A program made the position numbers and the translations under genes. The notes below the pieces were generated by a model. That model was not told the DNA's origin. It made no database searches and saw nothing but the letters and a program-made list of their open reading frames with translations. This document shows, in pieces, positions 1 through 11,000 of a DNA stretch of 64,000 nt (position 1 is the first letter of the stretch; every line of letters begins with the position of its first letter). Source of the stretch: Melampsora larici-populina 98AG31 (lineage: Eukaryota > Basidiomycota > Pucciniomycetes > Pucciniales > Melampsoraceae). Where the stretch lies: positions 989,258 through 1,053,257 of the forward strand of contig NW_006768770.1 in NCBI RefSeq assembly GCF_000204055.1, read 5' to 3'.

Positions 1-252
1 TTTCGCATTCCACCAATTCGTAGCATCATCTCATTATGTGACGTCATCCCAATCCATTTTTTGCTCTTATCACCTGAACCCGTCTGCAGTCTTGAATGTC
101 TTTTTCTTCATCTGACTGTATCTTTTTATAATCTTACTATAAACGCTTTTTCAGAGTATTTTTTCTTTACCTTATAATAAGATTAATTGTTTTGTCTGGA
201 TTCAATCCAACAAAAAGCATCTTCACTGCGTATTTATCAAAATATTAACATC
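1..252 (+). promoter_or_regulatory. 5' flank of the monooxygenase gene
   Basis: AT-rich upstream region with no convincing coding capacity. The T-rich stretch at about 120-190 and the ATG at 253 place the promoter and leader of the monooxygenase here. No specific factor site was recognised. Confidence 0.35.
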
Positions 253-2468
253 ATGCCATCTCGTTCCCTTCCCTCCCAAGTCTCAGTTCTTATTGTTGGG
301 GGTGGCCCGTGAGTGGTGTTCATCTTTCTATCGAATGCTTATTGCCAAACTGATTGATCTTACAAAATAGCGCCGGTCTTGCTCTTGCATGTACTTTAAT
401 CAACAAAGGAGTACCTTACTCTTCGATTCTCCTTGTCGATAAAGAATCCGCCGCTCATCAAGAAACTCGCCTCTACCAGAGTCGTGCGATCGCAATCCAT
501 TGCCGAACGCTAGAGTGTCTTGAAACTGGCGTTGATGATAGTACTTGTCCATCTCCCATGAGACCTACTGATGCCGAGCCTCTTGATTTGTTACCTTTGG
601 ATGAAACTGTCAAATCTACTGTTCAGACGATCCTTGATCGATCTCGGTTTCTTGATTCGATGCGCATTCGTGATCCGAACCAATCAAAAATCATATTTGA
701 AACACCACTCAGTCTTCTCGAATCGGAAACCAAATATCCATTCGTAGCTATTCATCCGCAGGGAAATACCGAAAGAGTCCTTGAAGCTCGTCTAAATACT
801 CTAGGAGGACAATTACAACGCGAATGGTCATTTGAGAGCTTTACTAGTGATGACGAGGTAAGCTGAATTGGTTTGATTATAAGAGGAGCTTGAATTGAAA
901 CTGAACTGTGTTCTTCCATCTCCAGACTAAGATCGGAGCACCTGTCAAGGTGAAGCTATTACATAGTAGTGGAGAGTATGCCGAGGTAGAGACTTCCATC
1001 TTGGTGGGCGCCGATGGGGGTCGCTCTAAAGTCCGCACAGCTAGTAAAATTGAATTCCTTGGACACTCTTATGTGCGTATAGAGCTTTCATTTTAGTGAT
1101 TCTAAACATCTCATCGACAGTCTTTCGAATTGAAAGCCCCAAATACTGGCTCTTGGGGATGTCAAATTTAAATCCTCAACTTGGCCATATGTGAGTGCTC
1201 AATGACCTGTGGTAAAAATTTTCTGATCTAACGTGGGTTTGACGCATGTATGATTACAAGTTTGAAGGTTGGAGTGGTTATGAGGGGTCTCAATTCTTGG
1301 GTAGTAATGGATGGCTACTGTGAGTATCATCACTGCCAGCATAGATGCCTCGGGTTGAGAAATCCGAGGCATCATCGGAGGCAAATCCTCGGACAAACCT
1401 TGTCCGAGGTTTTTGCCCGAGGTATTTTTTTGCCCTGAGAATTACCTCGGATCAAAACCTCGGGAAGCTTCTGTCCGAGGTTTTGCATCCGAGGATACCT
1501 CGGATTTTGTAATCCGAGGTAAATATGTTGGTGGTGCATGAGAAAGACATGTTCAAAAAAGATTTCATACAAAATTGATTGACTCCAAGTTATTTTGTAA
1601 ACTTGTTTTCCTGATAAACCATCTTAGCTTTATCCCACTTCCGGATAATTCTGTTTGTATGATTGCCTATTTCCGAACTCCAAGTGATGTAAAAACAGAT
1701 AATAAAAATGGAGAGTATCGAAAGGGTCCTACTCAAGCTGAACTTCAAGAATTGGTGAACAATTGTGGTCCCAAGGTGACATCAAATGATGAACCTAACA
1801 AAATGTGAGCTCACGAGCTTTGGAAGGTCTTTCGCTATATTTTGTTGTTTTCGACTGAATCGACTCAACTCAAATTGTCCGAAACTCAGCATCGAGGTTA
1901 AGTGGTCAAGTTTTTTTCAAGTCTCACATCGTCTCGTTCCTTTTTTCAACAAAGGCCCTATATGCCTGATTGGTGATGCTGCTCATATTCACGCTCCTGC
2001 AGGAGGACAAGGTGAGGGATTACTGGGTAAGAATACTTGCTTCTTGGTTTGACAACCTAATTTTTTGGCCCTTTTGCTTTCCTTCCAGGGATGAATATAG
2101 GAGTCCAGGACGCTGTGAGCCTTGGTGTGAGTGGAATCGACCGTCTTTACCTTGAGAAGTGAAAAAGCTTTATAAAATTGATGTTTCTTGATTTATAGAT
2201 CATCCTCAGCGAATTTTTTCATTCATCATCAACTATGACACCTGAATCAAATTTAATTCTTACTGAGAAACTCAGCCAATGGTCATCAAAACGTCACAGC
2301 TTTGCCGCTCAAGTTCTCAAACTTACTGATGAGTTATTTCGTAGGATTAATTCACGTAATTGGTTCGTAAATTGGATTATGAGAAATGTGGTGTATTGGT
2401 TTTTGGGAATGTTTCCTCAGCTTCTCAAAGGTCAACTTAGACAGATGACAGGATTGAATTTCCGTTAG
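253..2468 (+). CDS. FAD-dependent aromatic-ring monooxygenase (PHBH / phenol 2-monooxygenase-like)
   Basis: Predicted flavoprotein hydroxylase of the FAD_binding_3 family, which uses NAD(P)H and O2 to hydroxylate aromatic or polyketide-like substrates; the substrate cannot be told. Eight exons fit GT-AG introns and an open frame: about 253-308, 371-857, 926-1076, 1121-1190, 1628-1804, 1890-2011, 2089-2124 and roughly 2210-2468, giving about 450 residues. Near residues 13-26 the Rossmann motif VLIVGGGPAGLALA is split by intron 1. The DG motif LVGADGGRSKVRT lies near residue 210, and the FAD-ribityl motif CLIGDAAHIHAPAGGQG with MNIGVQDA follows near residue 335. The end (QLRQMTGLNFR) resembles the usual end of the family. 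The start at 253 puts the FAD motif at the expected distance. It is shorter than many relatives. The fourth intron (1191-1627) carries a foldback repeat. No cofactor or pathway gene lies beside it, so it could be catabolic or secondary metabolism. Confidence 0.8.
1345..1520. repeat. Foldback / MITE-like repeat in an intron
   Basis: A 176-bp stretch built almost wholly from the hexamer CCTCGG and its complement CCGAGG. Its two halves form imperfect inverted arms of about 75 bp. Smaller perfect palindromes are nested inside, for example ATGCCTCGG (1345-1353) with CCGAGGCAT (1364-1372), and ACCTCGGATT (1497-1506) with AATCCGAGGT (1511-1520). It lies wholly within the intron at 1191-1627. No clear target duplication was found. 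Confidence 0.75.
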
Positions 2469-3539
2469 ATCTGGTTGCTTCCCTTTGATTCTTTTCGGTC
2501 TTGCTTTAGATCATTTGTCTTTGTATCGTATTTGATCTGAGCTTATTAAAGAATGTGGATGATGAAATTGTTGCTTAGTAGGAATAGATTTGTTTTCCGT
2601 GTTCTCTCAAGCTACGTAGTGTTATCTTAGCATGTCAATTATTGTGTCTCTCGTGTTACACTCTTCTATTCTTCTGCGCGTGTTTAACTTTTAGCGTTTT
2701 ATATTCTTCTATAAAAGCTACCTATGAGTCTCCAAGGGCTTGATCTTCAATCATTCAAACCCTTGACTTCCTCACTTGACAAGCCTTCTGAATACTGATG
2801 TCGTATTCTGCTTTTCTGTGATTGACTCGTAGGTAAGCCATTAGTTTCTTATTATCATTTTCTCTTTATTCTTTTCTCTCCATATGTGTGTTGCGTTGAT
2901 GCTTTGTATATGTTGCAAAATGTCATTTTAAATCATTCCAACCCTTTACTTCATCACCTACAAGCCTTCTGAATACTCACAACATATTCTGCTTTTCTGT
3001 GAATCACTCATAGGTTATGAGTCATTTTCCCGAGTAAATCCGGTTTAGTATTATGAGTCATTTTTGCCTCAAATTTTATCTTTTCAGTGAATATCATCAG
3101 TCTTCAATTATTTCCGTTTGATATCTCTGAAATATTTAAATAGGGGTTTCAATTTGAAGGGTTTTGTGTATTTTTACGCTACAACATGTTGTTGTTGAAT
3201 ATGCGTAATTTTTTTACAGCAGGACACCTTTTTAGGTGTCCCAAACTAAAAATATGTTGGTTCTACACAGATTTTTTTTACAAAAAACTTGCCTGACTTT
3301 TTAAAAGATACACAAAAAATTCAAACTTTATTTTATTTTTTTATTTCATGGTTTTAAGTGTTCTTGCAGTCCTAGGACTAGAAAACACTCTGCACTTATT
3401 TCTAGTACTGTTAAAAACCCTGTGGCTTTTCAGGGAAAAGGTAACTAGTGGCTGTTTGGTGTGCGTGTACAAATGTAATACAATGGGATATAGGCAATGA
3501 TGTAATGATGAAGGAAGGATAAGATCATTCCAGGGGAAA
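2469..3539. other. Intergenic stretch, no gene seen
   Basis: AT-rich DNA between the monooxygenase and the LINE remnant. It contains two diverged copies of an 85-bp unit (2749-2834 and 2931-3015) sharing the core ACAAGCCTTCTGAATACT and ATTCTGCTTTTCTGTGA. The distal part (about 3340-3530) may hold a weak extension of the LINE but shows no convincing motif. Confidence 0.5.
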
Positions 3540-5545
3540 GGGGGTGTCTGCGGGATGAGGCTTGTCAATGACAGTAGCCCATACCCATCTGTTTTGCAAG
3601 CACCATGGTGAGTTGCAAAAAGTTGCTATGGGTTTGAAAGCTTTTATGTTTGCTAAGATCTTTTTGTTCATTTGTACTCCAAGCTCAAGTGCTGTTTGTT
3701 CTCTGGGGTAGTCCATGGTCTAGGCCAAACTGTTGTGATTTGAACCCATTGAATTTGAGTGTGGTCTTTCTTTCCATTAGTAAATCATGGATTAGGTTGA
3801 GAGTCTGGGAGTGAGTTCCTTTCTTCTTGAGTGTGACCATTAGGCGGGGGTGGTGAACGGAAGGAAAGGCCAATTTAACATTAGCAAAAAGGCCTCCTAC
3901 CACTTTACCTTGTACCCACTCTTGTTTTATCCAAGAAACAAGGTGGACCAGAGCCTCTTGGCTGGAGCAATTGGGTCTGCCACTGTAGTGTAAGGTGGGT
4001 AATTTCTCAAAGTCTTTCCCTAATGTAGTTAGGAGGGCAGTTGGTTAGTACACTGAGGCCTGTGTGTAGTCAGCTTTCCCTGGTTTGGGCATCATCATGG
4101 TCACAGCTGTCTTCCAAGCTTGTGGGGTGCTGCCTGGTAGCTTGATGCATTGGAAAAAACTATTTACGTTCCGTTTAACCTGATCCCAGATCATGTTCCA
4201 TATACAAGCTGGATCTTCTCAGGGCCAGGCGCTTTCATGGGAAGGCTATCATTCATAACCATGCCGATTGCTTTGAGTGTGATGGGGGCATAGAATTCTG
4301 GATTTATCTTGAGTGTTGGGCTATGGTCTTTATTGACTGGGAAGGTGATAGGTGTTGTGTTGTTCAGTTGGCATGGGACTGTAGCTACACAGGTAGCCGC
4401 AAAGAGTGTGGATGCTTTCTCCTTGTTTGTTGTTCAGGCAGTGCCATCAGTGGTATTGATGGTGCTTACCAGAGACAACAGTTTCCTACCTGATTCTGCT
4501 CATTTAGAATTGCTTTATTGAAGATGTTTTGCACTGTCTTGTCGGCAGTGCAGGCTTCATCCATTCTGTGTTTCTTGAGTTGTTGTCACCGCCAATTGGT
4601 GTCTTTGCGGAGTGGCTTGAACACCTTAGGTCGCCACCACTCTTTGTGTTTGCTGGGTGTGGTCTTCCGCAGTGAGTATTTGTCAAGGGCCGTTATTATG
4701 GTGTCCCTTAATTCTTGATCAAAAGCTTATACATCCTCTCTAGATAGCAGAGGGTGTAATTTTGGAAGGTTTTGTGCAAATTCTGTGCACAATGAAACAT
4801 GTCATACCTTGCTCCAGTTCTTGCACTCCTTTGTGAGTGGGGGTCACATTGGTGAATTGGTCTGTCTGGTATTGAAGTTTTTTATTATAGATTGATGATA
4901 GGAGTTGTGGTTTGTGAGGTTGTTGTTGTCAATGACACACATTATCAGGGTTTTGTTGAAATTGTTATTGACCAAGATCAGGTTGATGGAAGCGCCATCT
5001 GTGTTCACTGAGCCTAATCCAAAAGTGGATTTTCCCTTTGGGGAACAGAGGTTCAGGCCCCATTTCAACACCAGGTCAATGTGTGTTTTTGTGTCTTTCT
5101 TGTTAGTTGTGCTGTGGCTACAGTTCCATCATGGGGAGTGTAGATTGGAGTCAGTAGTAAAAATCATGGGGAGGCGTTGTAAGTCTGGGGGATGAATTTC
5201 AGCATCTCTTCAAAGGCTTCAAATCTTAGGAAGGTTGCAGGTTGATTATACACATTAGCAATGAGAAAAGTGAAGTACTTGATTGTGACAATGCAGACGG
5301 TGAGGTCACAAGAGGGTGAATGGATGGTGTTGAGATGGGTCTCAAGGTCTTGTCTTATGTATAGACACACTTGGGGTCTGTCTTCTTTGAGGGATTTGGT
5401 TACCAGGCTAACAAGGGTCCAGCCCTTTTGACTGGGAGGCATGCTATCAAAAGGATTAGGCCATGGTTCCTGGACTGATATGATGGAAAAAAAATTGGTC
5501 AAGTGAGAATTGAAAAGTGAATTCATAACATGTTTTGAGCGCCAA
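3540..5545 (-). pseudogene. LINE ORF2 remnant (endonuclease and reverse transcriptase)
   Basis: Minus-strand remnant with several frameshifts and stops. The endonuclease start is at 5526-5164 (motif SVQEPWPNPFD, resembling the QEPW of LINE endonucleases). Its C-terminal part is at about 5071-4844 (CSPKGKSTFGLGSVN, then TNHNSYH in place of the usual SDHYP). The reverse transcriptase is recognisable at 3903-3685: VKLAFPSVHHPRL in the position of the first catalytic aspartate block (here an N and K replace the DV.GAF pattern) and GLPQ of motif B. The palm beyond this is lost. The element cannot be active. Confidence 0.7.
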
Positions 5546-6552
5546 TGTCAGCCCTGAGTAGAAATACATGTACCCAAAACTAACCTGTAACAGTAAAAAA
5601 CACTGTGTATAAAATTAATCACATGTTACATACTGATCATAGACTTTATGTAACATGTAATACAATGTATCAAAACCTTTATTACATATACATGAACCTG
5701 TAAAACAACATGTAATATGTAATAAATCACCATTTACACCTCATAACTCAGTGTCAAGAGTTAAATGTGTATATTACATATCACACATAACATGTATATG
5801 TAATTAAGCATTAATAGTAACAATCATTACTATATGTTAATGACTAACCCTGAACCAATGTAGTGATAATAACAAATATCACTACAGTTAGGTTTAGAGA
5901 GGAGAGTATATAAACCCCTCCTCTCTCAGCCTTCAGAGATCCCCCCCAAGCAATAATTACCCACTACTTTTAAAGAACAATTAAAGTTCAACTGAAGTAA
6001 AATATCAAGAGTCTTATATATAAATAAGACTAGGGATAAGCTTCATCAACTTTAATCAGCTTCCTGATTAAAAGTAGGTAATACATTCTTCACTCCCCTC
6101 TGGATCCTCTACTTCCCCTAAGTAGAAACCCAATCAAGGCTAGTGACCTCCAACAACTCCAGGCTAGTGACCTTAAGAAGAACTTCAGGCTGGTGACCTT
6201 AAGAATAACCCCAAGTTGGTGACTTTAAGGACAACCAGATTGGTGAACTAACTCACTCTTTGATCTGTTACAATAAGGATTAAAGGAAGGTCCAGGATCC
6301 AACCTTCACTCATAATAATAACATTTTATTATAAATAATAAATCTCCTCTTCAGGAGTCAATTAACTGAAGTCTGTCTGGGTTTGTCCAAACAGACTGTC
6401 AGTCCTTTTTTTTTCTTCCTTTCTTTTTTATTCTGATTACTTCAATTTGCACTTACTACATATTTGAAATAAAGAAGTAAAAATTAAGTAAACCTACCAT
6501 TTACCATTTAGTGAGCATTGAGTACTCCTACAAAGAGCACCCAACCCTCACA
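5546..6552. mobile_element. Solo LTR, family A, copy 1
   Basis: A 1,007-bp block starting TGTCAGCCCTGAG and ending CCCTCACA, flanked by a perfect 5-bp duplication GCCAA (5541-5545 and 6553-6557). It contains a TATATAA box at 5907-5913 followed by pyrimidine-rich DNA, and a run of about five degenerate 25-30-bp units around GGCTGGTGACCTTAAG (about 6137-6250). No internal coding region remains, so it is a solo LTR left by LTR-LTR recombination. The same family recurs at 21604 and, more diverged, at 31782. It interrupts the start of the LINE endonuclease. Confidence 0.9.
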
Positions 6553-6557
6553 GCCAA

Positions 6558-7067
6558 CAGTTTAGCTGTAAAATAGCAGCTGTGTTTTTTAAGTTGAGTT
6601 GTTCCTTCATTTGTTGTTCTAACATTGACTAGGAGGTACAGGTTGTTCTATGATGATGGGGTTGGGGGATGACTTATGGTTAAAATGGGGGATTTGACTA
6701 CCAATCCTACTTGAGCATGTAGCTGCAAAAGGGTGGTGCAGGAACCCTGAGTGGTTGTCTTTGCACAACTGTGGGAGGTTGGCTTGCGGATAAAGCTTGA
6801 GCTTGTTCCTTGCACATGTGGTGCATTTGAGGGGTAGTGTCCCTTTAACTGGACATAGATGAGCTAGGTGAGGTGCTGCACCCGTGTGTCATAATGGGGG
6901 TAGGCGCATGCAGATGCTGTGTGACCAGCACCTTGGCAGTTGTAGCATTGCATGGGTGGAGGACCGCTTACCTTGGTGTGGTGTCTACCCCTGCCCTGCC
7001 ATACCTTGGTTTGTGCGGCTAGGGTTGCCTGAGCTAGAGAGTTGAAGCCAATCATAAGAGATGAATG
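6558..7067 (-). pseudogene. LINE ORF1 C-terminal piece with CCHC zinc knuckle
   Basis: Minus-strand fragment at 7055-6864 with a zinc knuckle CYNCQGAGHTASAC (C-x2-C-x4-H-x4-C), the nucleic-acid-binding motif of LINE ORF1 proteins. Its upstream end is cut by the Ty3 element. The reading frame joins that of the ORF1 piece starting at 14049 on the other side when one GAATG copy is ignored. The rest down to 6558 shows no motif. Confidence 0.7.
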
Positions 7068-7397
7068 TGTAAGGGGTACACGTAGTTACATTAGGCTATG
7101 GGTTTAGCTTATGGGTTTAGATAGTTCTAGTATACATTTGCCCTTCCACTCTGGCTCCGGATAATCCTCACTCCTCTGAGAGCCTCGCCTGGGATTATCT
7201 GGAGCTAGGTGAGTTTCTTATCTTTCTTTGTTGTTTCTTCATTTAGTAGTAGCGCTGACTCCTCTGAGAGCCTCGCCTGGGATTATCTGGAGCTAGGCCT
7301 TAGTTCGTAATACAAACAGAAGTCCCAACTTAGTGCTTTCGAGAGAGTCTCATCGGAGAGAAACCAAACCCAGTGAAGGTCATTGAAAGACCTTACA
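7068..7397 (+). repeat. 5' LTR of the Ty3 element
   Basis: 330 bp with 7-bp inverted ends TGTAAGG/CCTTACA. It holds a 40-bp direct repeat (7170-7209 and 7258-7297). Each repeat contains GGATTATCTGGAG, which pairs with CTCCGGATAATCC at about 7155-7167 to form a hairpin. No canonical TGG-type primer-binding site follows the LTR at 7398. Confidence 0.95.
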
Positions 7398-7600
7398 CTT
7401 TTTTTAAGTTGTTACTTCGAATACAAGACACCATTGGATTTCCAGTCCAAACTCTTTCTCTTTTTTTTCTTTCTGTCATCTGTCTTCTGTCACCGGTCAT
7501 CAGTCTAGCGGTTCGCAATCTCACGAACGTCGAATCAGTCAAATCAGTCACCTTTTTCTCTGTATCAAACTCTGTTAATTCGGTCACCGTAGCGGATCGA

Positions 7601-7993
7601 ATGAGTCAGTCTCTGAAGCCACACAACTATCTCGACGACCCCGAGGAAATTCTGAAGCAAGCTCGTAAAGAGAAGCGCAAAGAAAGCGAAGAATCACCCC
7701 CAGCAGGGCCTCCGACTAACCATCATTGGCGGGAGGAAGCTACCGTCTCAGGATCACCGGCGGAGACAGATCGTATTGTCTACGCATCCAACTACAAACC
7801 ACCACCTGCTTTCTCAGCACCATCGAAATTAGACTTCTCACCAGTTACGATTTCACCGACAGCATCTGAGAAGACCATCATTGACGCCCATTTTACAAAA
7901 CTTCTGAGCCAAAAAGGCATTAAGTTATCACAAGCGACACCACACCCACCTGGTTATTTTTCAATAGACACACCTGAAACACGACACCGGTAG
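7601..7993 (+). CDS. Leader ORF of the Ty3 element, in frame with Gag-Pol across one amber stop
   Basis: The open frame runs from inside the 5' LTR region to a TAG at 7991-7993. The first ATG in it is at 7601, giving about 130 residues rich in charged residues (QARKEKRKESEE) and prolines. No known domain was recognised. The Gag-Pol frame resumes in the same phase directly after this single amber codon, with its first ATG codons at 8015 (or 8039). The product may therefore be a separate small protein, an N-terminal Gag extension made by readthrough, or a frame broken by one point mutation. The proline-rich, charged composition is typical of an N-terminal Gag tail, but that is inference. Confidence 0.5.
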   Translation: MSQSLKPHNYLDDPEEILKQARKEKRKESEESPPAGPPTNHHWREEATVSGSPAETDRIVYASNYKPPPAFSAPSKLDFSPVTISPTASEKTIIDAHFTKLLSQKGIKLSQATPHPPGYFSIDTPETRHR

Positions 7994-8014
7994 ACGACTT
8001 TCCCTTCCAGCACT

Positions 8015-11000
8015 TTGACGTTCACACCAACGAACACAATGTCGCAGGCGGACGAGACTCTAGAGAGCCTACGGTTAGAGGTGGAGCGATTAAGGCTCCA
8101 AAACGAAGCTCTATCGCGATCATCTGCCGAGGCTACTGCACGGGCTAGTGCAGAAACTCTAGCACTCCAAAAGTTAGTTAGAGAGTTGCTAACTAGCAGT
8201 TCTCAAGCCACTCCAAACCAGCCTCAAGCTTCTCACGGCAATGTTTTCAATCGTTATGTTGGGAACACGCCGACCACACCAACACCTGCACCTCGCGAAC
8301 CAGCCCTTCCAGAGTCAGCACCTCCGGCAATGGAGAGGGGCCCGATGGAGTCTACACCTGCGGACGCACCAAATACTCGACTTGAAGCTCAACCACCCCT
8401 CTCAGCGACGGAGCCACAGCACGTTAGTTGGGTGGAACCGCAAGGCGCCGGAGGAACACATCCACGCTCGACCTCGGGGGATGCATCGATGCAACGACAC
8501 CCAGCTCAATCGCCATTCCCGTCTCCACAGTTTCAACCGTTGACTACTCCAACTTACCAACAACCTGCGACTGCTGATCGTACTCTTGGTGATCGGTCCT
8601 TTTATTCTTACCATCCTGCCTTACCGATTGTACCCAAAAATAGCGTACCGACATCAGTCACTGCTGATCGAATCAAGCTTAGCGACTTACCTAAGTTCAA
8701 CAGAAAATTTGGCCGACCCGCTGATCTCTTTCACTGGAGATCATTGATTGAGGAAACTTTCGAAGTTAAAAACGTTACAGAAGATCGAGAAAAACTCAAA
8801 TTGTTAGGTTCAATTTTAAACGATGAGGAGATGGCCAGCTGGTATCAATCAAATAAGGACGAATTGCGTCAAAAATCCTGGAATGATGCAATGGAAATGA
8901 TGGCTCTTGGCACATTACCGCATGCATGGCTTACCGACACTGAACACGCCTTACGAAAATTAGAAATGAAAACTGGCGAATCTTTCGACGCGTACGTGAA
9001 GAGAGCGCAAGGCTTGCACCGCCTGGTTAAACGCCAAGGCCTCATCACCGACCGAGATTTAGCACAATATATCACGTGGGGGACGCCTTTATTAGTCAAG
9101 GACATGATTGAACGTGAAAAACATCTGAAAACGGATCCATTCTCCTTCCCAGCCTTCAAGGACGCTGCAGACGCCATCTGGCGATTTTTCGTCAACAGCC
9201 GACTGCTACCGGACCCAAATTCAAGATCGAAGGCTACCTTGCCCAGCGGACCGACAACAATCAGCCGCGCACCAATCGCGCCAAGAACCAGGTCTGAAGA
9301 GGAACGAGCCGATAATGGGTGGCGTTATCATGAATACCTGAGACGGCACGGCATATGCGCAGTGTGCAAAGAGCAGTGCAACAACCCCAATTGTACGAAG
9401 AGGAGCGGTCGCTTTCTATCAGTTCCGTCGAGCTTCGACCCTGGACCAAGACCAACTCGACCGTCACCTGCAACTAGACCCAACCCGCCTGGTGCTGCCA
9501 CGCAACGGCCGGCAGGACGACCACCCACTGTTGCACGACCCACACCAGTCGCAGCCGTCGAATCATTCCCCGACATGCTAGCTGAAGATATAGCAGCATA
9601 CGAAGAGGCTGACGCATTCAGAGCAAGCCAAATAGAGGAGGTGGAAAACGCGGAATCAGGGTGCGTACCTTCAATGCCCGTTTCGCCCATCATCCTGGAG
9701 CTGACATGCAATGGAACACCTATCCGTGCGCTGATCGACTCTGGAGCAGGAACGAACCTGCTGTGCGATCGAATGGCAACTAAGTTGCGTATTCCTCGAA
9801 GGCCACTGGTTAATCCAGTCGAGGTACGCTTAGCGCTTGCTACCGAGGGGAAACCCGCAGTGTTGCGAGAGTTCTCATTCGCTAATCTACAATGTGACGA
9901 TCCCAGGATCCGGTTTGGCGCTGTATTCTTCAAGTTGGCGCCGTTAGGATCAAATTATGATATGATTCTGGGGTCTCCGTTTTTATCAAAATTCAAATTG
10001 GATGTTTCCCTTCATCGGCGTTGTGTTGTGCATACCCCAAGTGGTAAAGTTATGTTTGAAAAAGAAATGAAGAAAGAAATGCAAAGACTTGCATGTGCTA
10101 TTGAAAATATGAAAAAATTCAGTGACATTGAAGAGTTGGGTGAGAAAGAAGATCAATTCCTTAAGGAATTTGCTGATATATTTCCGCCAGAGCTGCCTCC
10201 AGTGGAGCAGGGTGAGTGTGAGCCTGAAACATTTCCTGAGGGAATGCCAGATCAGAAGCGGCAAGTGCGACACAAGATCATCTTAACTGACCCGAACGTA
10301 GTAATCAACGAACGCCAATTTGGATATCCCCAGAAGCACCGAGAATCATGGAGAAAACTGATTGATCAACATGTTGCAGCCGGACGCCTTCGACGGTCAC
10401 AAAGCCAGTACGCATCACCATCCATGATCATTGCTAAGAAGGATCCAAAGGAATTGCCACGGTGGGTTTGTGATTATCGAAAACTCAACAAATATACTGT
10501 CAAGGATCGATCCCCTCTTCCAAATGTAGACGAATCAGTACGTTTGGTAGCCACGGGAAAAGTATGGTCAACCATCGACCAAATCAACTCTTTCTTTCAA
10601 GACCTGATGAGGGAAGAAGACATCCCACTCACCGCAGTCAAAACACCGTGGGGTCTATACGAATGGGTAGTGATGCCGATGGGTCTCACTAATGGGCCGG
10701 CAACGCATCAAGCACGTAATGAGGAGGTTTTAGGTGATCTGGTAGGAAAGATCTGCGTCGTATATATTGACGACATTGTTGTGTTTTCGCAGTCGGTGGA
10801 AGAACACGAGAAGCATTTACGCCTAGTGTTGGAGAAGCTACGGGCAGCAAAGCTGTATTGCTCGATAAAGAAAAGCAAACTGTTCAGGAAACAAATCAAG
10901 TTTCTAGGTCACAACATCAGCGAGTCAGGAGTCTGCCCGGATGATGAAAAGGTAGAAAAAATCTCCAAATGGTCCTCTCCTTCTAATGCCAAACAGCTCC

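Noticed and set aside
9328..9933. 201-codon minus-strand frame opposite the Ty3 Gag-Pol
   Set aside because: It is antisense to a clear protease/Gag coding region and has low-complexity composition with no domain. It is a shadow of the real frame.
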